NCBI GenBank assembly: GCA_025353305.1
Contig: JANXQX010000256.1
Location: 1 to 7,033 of the forward strand
Source of the DNA: Holophagaceae bacterium
Lineage (GTDB): Bacteria; Acidobacteriota; Holophagae; Holophagales; Holophagaceae
DNA: 7,033 nucleotides
Direction: 5' to 3'
Shown here: piece by piece, positions 1 through 4,285 of the stretch
How the letters are laid out: each line of letters starts with the position of its first letter
How positions within the stretch are numbered: position 1 is the first letter of the stretch
Notes under the pieces: model-generated
Seen by the model: only the letters and a program-made list of their open reading frames with translations
What the model was told of the DNA's origin: nothing
Databases searched by the model: none
Position numbers and translations under genes: made by a program

Positions 1-510
1 TCCACCGAAATCCCACCCACATCGAAGAGTTCTGGTCGCTTTGTCATCACCCATTGGGTGATACCATGACCCCAGAAAGTTCCAGCAACAGTGCGCGTTT
101 CAGATGGTTTTTTGAACCCGGTTGATTAGGTCAGGTTGAAACCTTTGATCCGTATCCCGAGCGGTGCTATCAACGAGGACGAACCAACCAGTCGACTGAT
201 CCGCTGCACTGCCAGCCACCCCGATCCGCGACCCAACCTCAACCTCCGGCCTCTGCTGGGGGGAGCGGGCACTGAATGCCCGGGTCAAAATGGGGCCCTT
301 GAATCTCGTATTCACGCGGATGCGGGAGCTGGAGCGTCGAATCAAGGGATTCCTAATCGTGACATTTGTCACATGCATATCTCTTGCTTGAGTCACATAG
401 CAGGCGTTTATTGAAAAATATCGAAACCCCTGACCGCCAGGATGATCATGTGCATGATGGCAAAGGTATGCGAAATACCGAGAGCGAACAAAAATCTCGT
501 GCTGAGCGAA
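1..510. other. Left flank with no supported gene
   Basis: I see no convincing coding region here. All three plus frames have stops in the first 420 bases, and the short open stretches have no recognisable family motifs and no Shine-Dalgarno sequence before their ATGs. A long minus-strand open frame crosses the region, but it also runs antisense through the Kelch-like segment to the right, and its product (rich in R, S, P and C, no domain recognised) looks like an antisense shadow. The stretch may be degraded remains of the gene whose Kelch fragment survives downstream, or plain intergenic DNA. The only clear structure is the palindrome at 46-62. Confidence 0.5.
46..62. repeat. 17-nt perfect palindrome (8-bp arms, 1-nt centre)
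   Basis: ATCACCCA and TGGGTGAT flank a single T, giving an exact dyad. A one-base centre is too tight for an ordinary hairpin, so a protein-binding dyad (operator-like) is the more natural reading. No promoter elements or adjacent gene start were identified, so its role is unknown and chance is not excluded. Confidence 0.35.
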
Positions 511-513
511 GAC

Positions 514-729
514 AACCTTAAGGCACTGGCCGCAGGAGGTACCGGCGGGGCTTCTGGACCGATCGCCAGCGCCGAATTGTATGACCAGGCCACCAGAGCG
601 TTTACCTCCACAGGCAGCCTGCATACGGCAAGGCAAGGAGGGCGGACAGCCACACTCCTCCACAATGGGAAGGTGCTAGTCGCGAGTGGGCGGAACGGAA
701 CGGCACTTATTCCTTGGAGGGCGAAATGA
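514..729 (+). pseudogene. Kelch-repeat protein fragment (degraded remnant)
   Basis: The frame that stops at 727-729 encodes a clear piece of a bacterial Kelch-repeat protein. ASAELYDQATRAFTSTGSL (565-621) is followed by a TARQG…TATLL…NGKVLVASG segment, which is close to the usual Kelch blade. Just upstream, LKALAAGG (about 517-540) looks like a decayed copy of the same KVLVAGG strand. Kelch proteins are beta-propellers of five to seven such blades; only about one and a half remain. There is no signal peptide and no start with a ribosome-binding site. The residues before about position 514 do not resemble Kelch, and the twelve after the last strand lead straight into the next gene. I read it as a relic left by deletion or recombination. 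The stop overlaps the ATG of the CsgG-like gene (ATGA), so any residual translation could be coupled to it. The Kelch match is seen; the pseudogene status is inferred. Confidence 0.6.
716..720 (+). promoter_or_regulatory. Shine-Dalgarno that fixes the start of the first CsgG-like gene
   Basis: GGAGG lies five bases before the ATG at 726. A TTG at 714 is in frame but overlaps this site and has no site of its own, so ATG 726 is the better start. The site lies inside the tail of the Kelch-like remnant. Confidence 0.8.
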
Positions 730-1625
730 TCACCCATATCAAGAATCTACTCCTTCTGGCCTTTGTGGCCTCTTTCCCGATCTGTGCTCAGAGCACAAAA
801 GGGAAGCCCTCTACCACAAAGGCTACGATGATCGTGCGCCCATTCAAAATGGGAGTGAAGGACTTCGGCAAGCTCGGATATCGAATCCAGACGGATGCAT
901 TGACGGAAAAACTCAAGTCAGCCCTTTCGGCCACGCGTAAATTCGACCTCTTGGAACGACAGGACGTCGACATGGTTGACGACGAGGTTGCCTTTTCGAA
1001 ATCATCCATGGGAAACAAGAAGTTAAAGCGCGGGACCATGGTCTCCGCGGATTACATCGTGAGTGGTGAGGTAAGCGTTGTGAGCTCAGGCGTCAACTCT
1101 TCCCCTGTGCCATACACGAATAGCTACATGAAAATGACCAGCGGGACGATTATTGCTGACGTGAAAGTGTTCGAAACCCGGACCGGGAAGGTAGCTAGGT
1201 CCGTCAAGGTGGAGGCTACCAATACTCTTAAAAACACGGTGGATCGTCCCGATCAGGGCGACGCTGGTGCACTGTTCATGGAAGACCTCCAGCGCACTCT
1301 AGTCGAAAACATGGCCTTGAAGATCGTGGAAATTGTTTTCCCGATGAAGGTCATCCAAATCGATGGGAACTTGGCCTACATAAACCGCGGGGAGGGTGGA
1401 GGCCTCCAGCTAGGTGACTCATTGATCGTGTATGAGGCCGGTAAGGCGATGGTTGATACCGACACCGGTGAAAACCTGGGGACCACTGAGACACCAGTTG
1501 CAACGCTCCGTGTGGTTGAAATTCTACCGAAGTTCAGCAAGGCAGAAATTTTACGGGGACAGGCCAGTGTATTTGCGGGGCAGATCGTCCGCTACGCACC
1601 ACGGCAGGAAGGCCGCAGCAGATAG
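726..1625 (+). CDS. Exported CsgG-family protein with FlgT C-terminal-like domain
   Basis: 299 residues. The N-terminus is a signal peptide: K6, a hydrophobic stretch at 8-19, then a plausible signal peptidase I site after A21 (PICA-Q). C20 is not in a good lipobox, so this is probably a soluble periplasmic protein rather than a lipoprotein. Residues about 33-205 fit a CsgG-like alpha/beta domain: strand IVRPF, helix DALTEKLKSAL (57-67), the family pattern DLLERQDVDMV (74-84), SADYIVSGEV (107-116) and the hairpin ETRTGKV (150-156). Residues about 208-292 (IDGNLAYINRGEGGGLQLGD and TDTGENLG) resemble the beta-rich C-terminal domain of the flagellar protein FlgT and match the end of the next gene's product. 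CsgG forms the curli export pore, but family members also serve other envelope roles, so the exact function is not assigned. The start is ATG 726, with GGAGG upstream. The next CsgG-like gene begins 136 bases on. Confidence 0.85.
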   Translation: MITHIKNLLLLAFVASFPICAQSTKGKPSTTKATMIVRPFKMGVKDFGKLGYRIQTDALTEKLKSALSATRKFDLLERQDVDMVDDEVAFSKSSMGNKKLKRGTMVSADYIVSGEVSVVSSGVNSSPVPYTNSYMKMTSGTIIADVKVFETRTGKVARSVKVEATNTLKNTVDRPDQGDAGALFMEDLQRTLVENMALKIVEIVFPMKVIQIDGNLAYINRGEGGGLQLGDSLIVYEAGKAMVDTDTGENLGTTETPVATLRVVEILPKFSKAEILRGQASVFAGQIVRYAPRQEGRSR

Positions 1626-1761
1626 GTGATATTCAATATTAATACAGAAGACCAAGGCCACAAATGCAAGGGGTAATGATAGTTGATCAAAAGAGCTCAC
1701 GGGCTGGATTGGTGATGGTTTTCGCAAGTTTGACTGGCGAATTTAACATCTAGGAGGACCC

Positions 1762-2781
1762 ATGGCGATTTTCACTGCCCGTCAATCAGGACTTGGCATT
1801 ACGCTTCTCGCCGGATGTATTCTTACCTTTTCGGCATGTGATTTTAAAAATCGACGAGCAGGCGCCCAGTCTGGTCTTCCCTCGAACCAGGCCGGGGGTG
1901 TGACCGCACCTTTGCAGGTCGATGATCCGATCCCACAGAGCAAGAAGGCAAGTATTGCGGTCTTGGACCTCAACATAGTGCTTGGCCATGGCGGTGGCGA
2001 TAAACACGGGCTCATTACACTCCGCGACAAACTGGTCACAGCCATTGGTGGTAGCCGGAAATTCCGGGTGGTTGAACGAGCGCGCGTGGATGACATGCTT
2101 CGGGAATTCGACCTCACCTCGGGTGGATTCACTGACAAGGCAAGCGCCGTTAAGGCGGGCAAGATACTGGGGGCAGATTTCCTTGTCATGGGGACCGTGG
2201 ATGAGTACACGGTGGGGGTATCCGCCAAGTCCATTCCATATTCATCCCGTGTTGACCACATCCTTTCAGGTCGGATGTCTGGCGATCTTAGGGTGGTTGA
2301 TTCCAGGACTGGAGAGATCGTCGCAACTTGGCAACAGGTTGCGTCCCAATCCGTCAACGCCGAATCAGAAGGGCTTCCCAGTCAGGGATTCACGGATGGC
2401 CTCATTCGGGAATTCACCGAGAAAGTGGCCCTGTATATCGCCGACACAGTTTATCCTCCGAAAATCGTGCAGGTGGCAGAGCCCGGTTTGATCTACATCA
2501 ACAGGGGCAAGGATGGTAGCTTCGCCGTCGGAGACTTGCTGGATGTGTACTCAGTGGGGTCAGAGATCAAAGACTCTGATACCGGAGACATTCTTGGCAC
2601 CAACGACGCCAAAGTCGCATCGGCACGCGTCAAAGAGATCCAGCAAAGAATGACGATTGCGAACCTCAAGGAGTCGAAAATCCCAATCAACGTCGGCATG
2701 AAAGTTAGAATCGCCACGAGCGGCAAACGGAAAAATACCGAAGACTCAAAACAGCCAGATGCGCCGAAACTCCACTGGTAA
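1762..2781 (+). CDS. CsgG-family lipoprotein with FlgT C-terminal-like domain
   Basis: 339 residues. The start is supported by AGGAGG (1752-1757) four bases before the ATG. The signal peptide holds two candidate lipidation cysteines: C19 in LAGC, a textbook lipobox after a short hydrophobic core, and C26 in FSAC, a weaker box followed by D27. A low-complexity linker to about residue 58 follows. Residues 62-232 form the CsgG-like domain: SIAVLDLNIV, helix TLRDKLVTAI, the hallmark FRVVERARVDDMLRE (101-115), a helix through GKILGADFLVMGTVDEY (133-149) and LRVVDSRTGEIV (176-187). Residues about 234-317 repeat the FlgT-C-like fold of the preceding gene's product, with YINRG (245-249), VGD (256-258), SDTGDILGT (272-280) and VGMKVRIA at the end. 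The last 20 residues are hydrophilic. It is the most family-typical of the three CsgG-like proteins, most likely anchored by lipid to the outer membrane. Duplication from the neighbouring gene is likely. No substrate or partner can be read from the sequence. Confidence 0.88.
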   Translation: MAIFTARQSGLGITLLAGCILTFSACDFKNRRAGAQSGLPSNQAGGVTAPLQVDDPIPQSKKASIAVLDLNIVLGHGGGDKHGLITLRDKLVTAIGGSRKFRVVERARVDDMLREFDLTSGGFTDKASAVKAGKILGADFLVMGTVDEYTVGVSAKSIPYSSRVDHILSGRMSGDLRVVDSRTGEIVATWQQVASQSVNAESEGLPSQGFTDGLIREFTEKVALYIADTVYPPKIVQVAEPGLIYINRGKDGSFAVGDLLDVYSVGSEIKDSDTGDILGTNDAKVASARVKEIQQRMTIANLKESKIPINVGMKVRIATSGKRKNTEDSKQPDAPKLHW

Positions 2782-2881
2782 ATTCCAACCATCGCACCAC
2801 ACGGGACTGATTTTAAACCAAACGCATGACGGCCTTGTCGCTCTCTAGTGGCGAACCCGGCCCTTTTAAAGGACCAAGCAC

Positions 2882-4108
2882 ATGAATCCACGACCCCCAA
2901 TCTATTTTCTCCCGGCACTCCTTCTTGCTGGTGGACCTGTTCACGCCCAGTTCTGGCAACGCCTGACCAATCCAGATGTCATGGTGACCATGACTCATCC
3001 TCCATCGCTTGGAATCAAGATCAAAAGCCTAGCGTTCGCACCAGTCACTAATGAGAATGCTGAGGAGCTGGTTTCGGCCTGCATCCAGGATTTAACTGCA
3101 AGTGGGCAAATTGAAATTCTGGATAGAAACAACGTCGAAAAAATCTTCAAAGAGCAAAAATTCGGCCAGTCCGGTCTTGTGGATGCCCGCACGGCCGTAG
3201 AAATGGGAAACCTCATGGGTTCTCCAGTGTTGCTCATCGTCAAGGTCTTTAGATTTAATGTGAAGCAGTTCCCTCTACGGGGGAAGACGACCGTCTACCG
3301 GGGCAATCCAGCACAAGCATATGACGTGCCGGTTTATACCTCAAAGACACAAGCCGACTTCGGCGCTAGTATTCAGGCCATTGATCTCGCAACGGGGAAA
3401 ACCTACTCGGAAAAACGCTTTGCATTAACGCCGAGCAAGGAGAACTCCTCAACGGACGGACAACCGGAATACCCCACTGATTCATCAGTACGTGAAGCAG
3501 CCATTTACGAGGTACGATCGGATTTACACAAAATGTTATTGTCATGGAAAGAATCTAAAAAATTAATCTTTTATGATGATAAAGATTATGGAATGAAAGA
3601 AGCGTTTCAATACCTTAAAATGAATAATTATCCCGAAGCCCTAGCAAAATCAGTCGTAGCTCTTAATAATGCCAATGCTGATCCCAAGGTAAAACCAAAG
3701 TATATTGCCAGGGCTAATTATAATATTGGGATGTGCCATTTTATTTTGGGTGATTATTCTTCAGCCATGCCATTCCTCCAGGCTGCTCTAAAAACTGATC
3801 CAGGCAATAACATCTTTGGGGAAAGTGTAGGAGAGTGCGTGCGCGCGATTGCTCTGGTAAGCGAAATGAGCAAGGTGGATACTCGGACCGCCAAATTGGA
3901 AGCACCCGCCCCAAAGGCCCAGGAACCGACCCAAAATATCGTTTTGGCAGATCCAAAACGTGGGACAGCGAATAGTGGAAATACAACTAGCGGGAATACG
4001 CCAAGTGTTGAAGATCGGCTAAAGCGTCTAAATGATCTAAAAAAGAATGGCCTGATTACCCAACAAGAGTACCAAAAACGAAAAGCGGAGATCATCAAGG
4101 ATCTATAA
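2882..4108 (+). CDS. Exported CsgG-like/TPR-like/SHOCT multidomain protein
   Basis: 408 residues. The start has AAAGGA (2868-2873) eight bases upstream. A signal peptide with hydrophobic core 7-17 ends in VHA-Q (cleavage after A22), so it is exported but not lipidated. Residues about 45-225 are a diverged CsgG-like domain: KIKSLAFAPV (46-55), helix EELVSACIQDL, the family motif IEILDRNNVEKIFKEQ (77-92), VLLIVKVFRF where relatives have ADYLVxGxV, and AIDLATGKTY (166-175). Residues about 237-308 are paired helices that look like TPR units (YLKMNNYPEAL; NYNIGMCHFILGDYSSAMPF … TDPGN). A flexible Pro/Thr/Asn/Gly linker (340-375) leads to a C-terminal SHOCT domain at 376-407 (SVEDRLKRLNDLKKNGLIT … EYQKRKAEI). 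It lacks the FlgT-C-like domain of the two upstream genes, which the TPR-like and SHOCT parts replace. TPR and SHOCT are both protein-contact modules, so an adaptor or oligomerising role in an envelope complex is a reasonable inference. The TPR-coding part is markedly AT-rich. Confidence 0.85.
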   Translation: MNPRPPIYFLPALLLAGGPVHAQFWQRLTNPDVMVTMTHPPSLGIKIKSLAFAPVTNENAEELVSACIQDLTASGQIEILDRNNVEKIFKEQKFGQSGLVDARTAVEMGNLMGSPVLLIVKVFRFNVKQFPLRGKTTVYRGNPAQAYDVPVYTSKTQADFGASIQAIDLATGKTYSEKRFALTPSKENSSTDGQPEYPTDSSVREAAIYEVRSDLHKMLLSWKESKKLIFYDDKDYGMKEAFQYLKMNNYPEALAKSVVALNNANADPKVKPKYIARANYNIGMCHFILGDYSSAMPFLQAALKTDPGNNIFGESVGECVRAIALVSEMSKVDTRTAKLEAPAPKAQEPTQNIVLADPKRGTANSGNTTSGNTPSVEDRLKRLNDLKKNGLITQQEYQKRKAEIIKDL

Positions 4109-4275
4109 TTACTTTTCATCTTGTTTCGGGGCAGTATCAACAGGTGTGAAATAAGGGATCAAACTAGGTGGCGGTAACAATGTTAAGGGGGACTTCTTTA
4201 ACCTCGGCGCGGGCAGGGTTAGTTAATATGACGTCAAATCCTCTACCACCCAAGAACGAGGCGCAAGGGATACTT

Positions 4276-4282
4276 GGAGGAG
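4276..4282 (+). promoter_or_regulatory. Shine-Dalgarno that fixes the start of the large lipoprotein gene
   Basis: GGAGGAG ends three bases before the ATG at 4286 (GGAGG is five bases away). A TTG at 4274 is in frame but overlaps the site, so it is not the likely start. TACT (4271-4274) and AGTA (4281-4284) could pair and present GGAGG in a small loop; with only four base pairs this is weak. Confidence 0.75.
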
Positions 4283-4285
4283 TAC

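Noticed and set aside
136..414. 92-residue open frame on the plus strand
   Set aside because: No ribosome-binding site, no family motif, and Pro/Arg/Asn composition typical of non-coding translation.
388..414. TTGAGT with TATTGA as a promoter before the Kelch-like remnant
   Set aside because: Spacing is about 15 bases and both boxes are poor matches.
100..663. 187-residue open frame on the minus strand
   Set aside because: It runs antisense through the Kelch-like segment, has no recognisable domain and an odd Arg/Ser/Cys-rich composition. The plus strand explains its right part better.
783..797. TGTGCTC-A-GAGCACA palindrome in the signal-peptide coding part of the first CsgG-like gene
   Set aside because: A short coding palindrome; without conservation data it is not distinguishable from chance.
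1397..1408. TGGAGGCCTCCA palindrome in the first CsgG-like gene
   Set aside because: It encodes the glycine-rich turn of the C-terminal domain; GGA/GGC codons explain it.
2055..2067. CCGGAA-A-TTCCGG palindrome in the second CsgG-like gene
   Set aside because: It lies in the conserved RKFRV coding segment, and the arms are short.
4104..4109. Exact TATAAT at the stop codon of the CsgG/TPR/SHOCT gene, as a promoter for the lipoprotein gene
   Set aside because: No -35-like hexamer lies 16-18 bases upstream, and the match overlaps the stop codon. It is 177 bases before the next start, so a promoter cannot be claimed.
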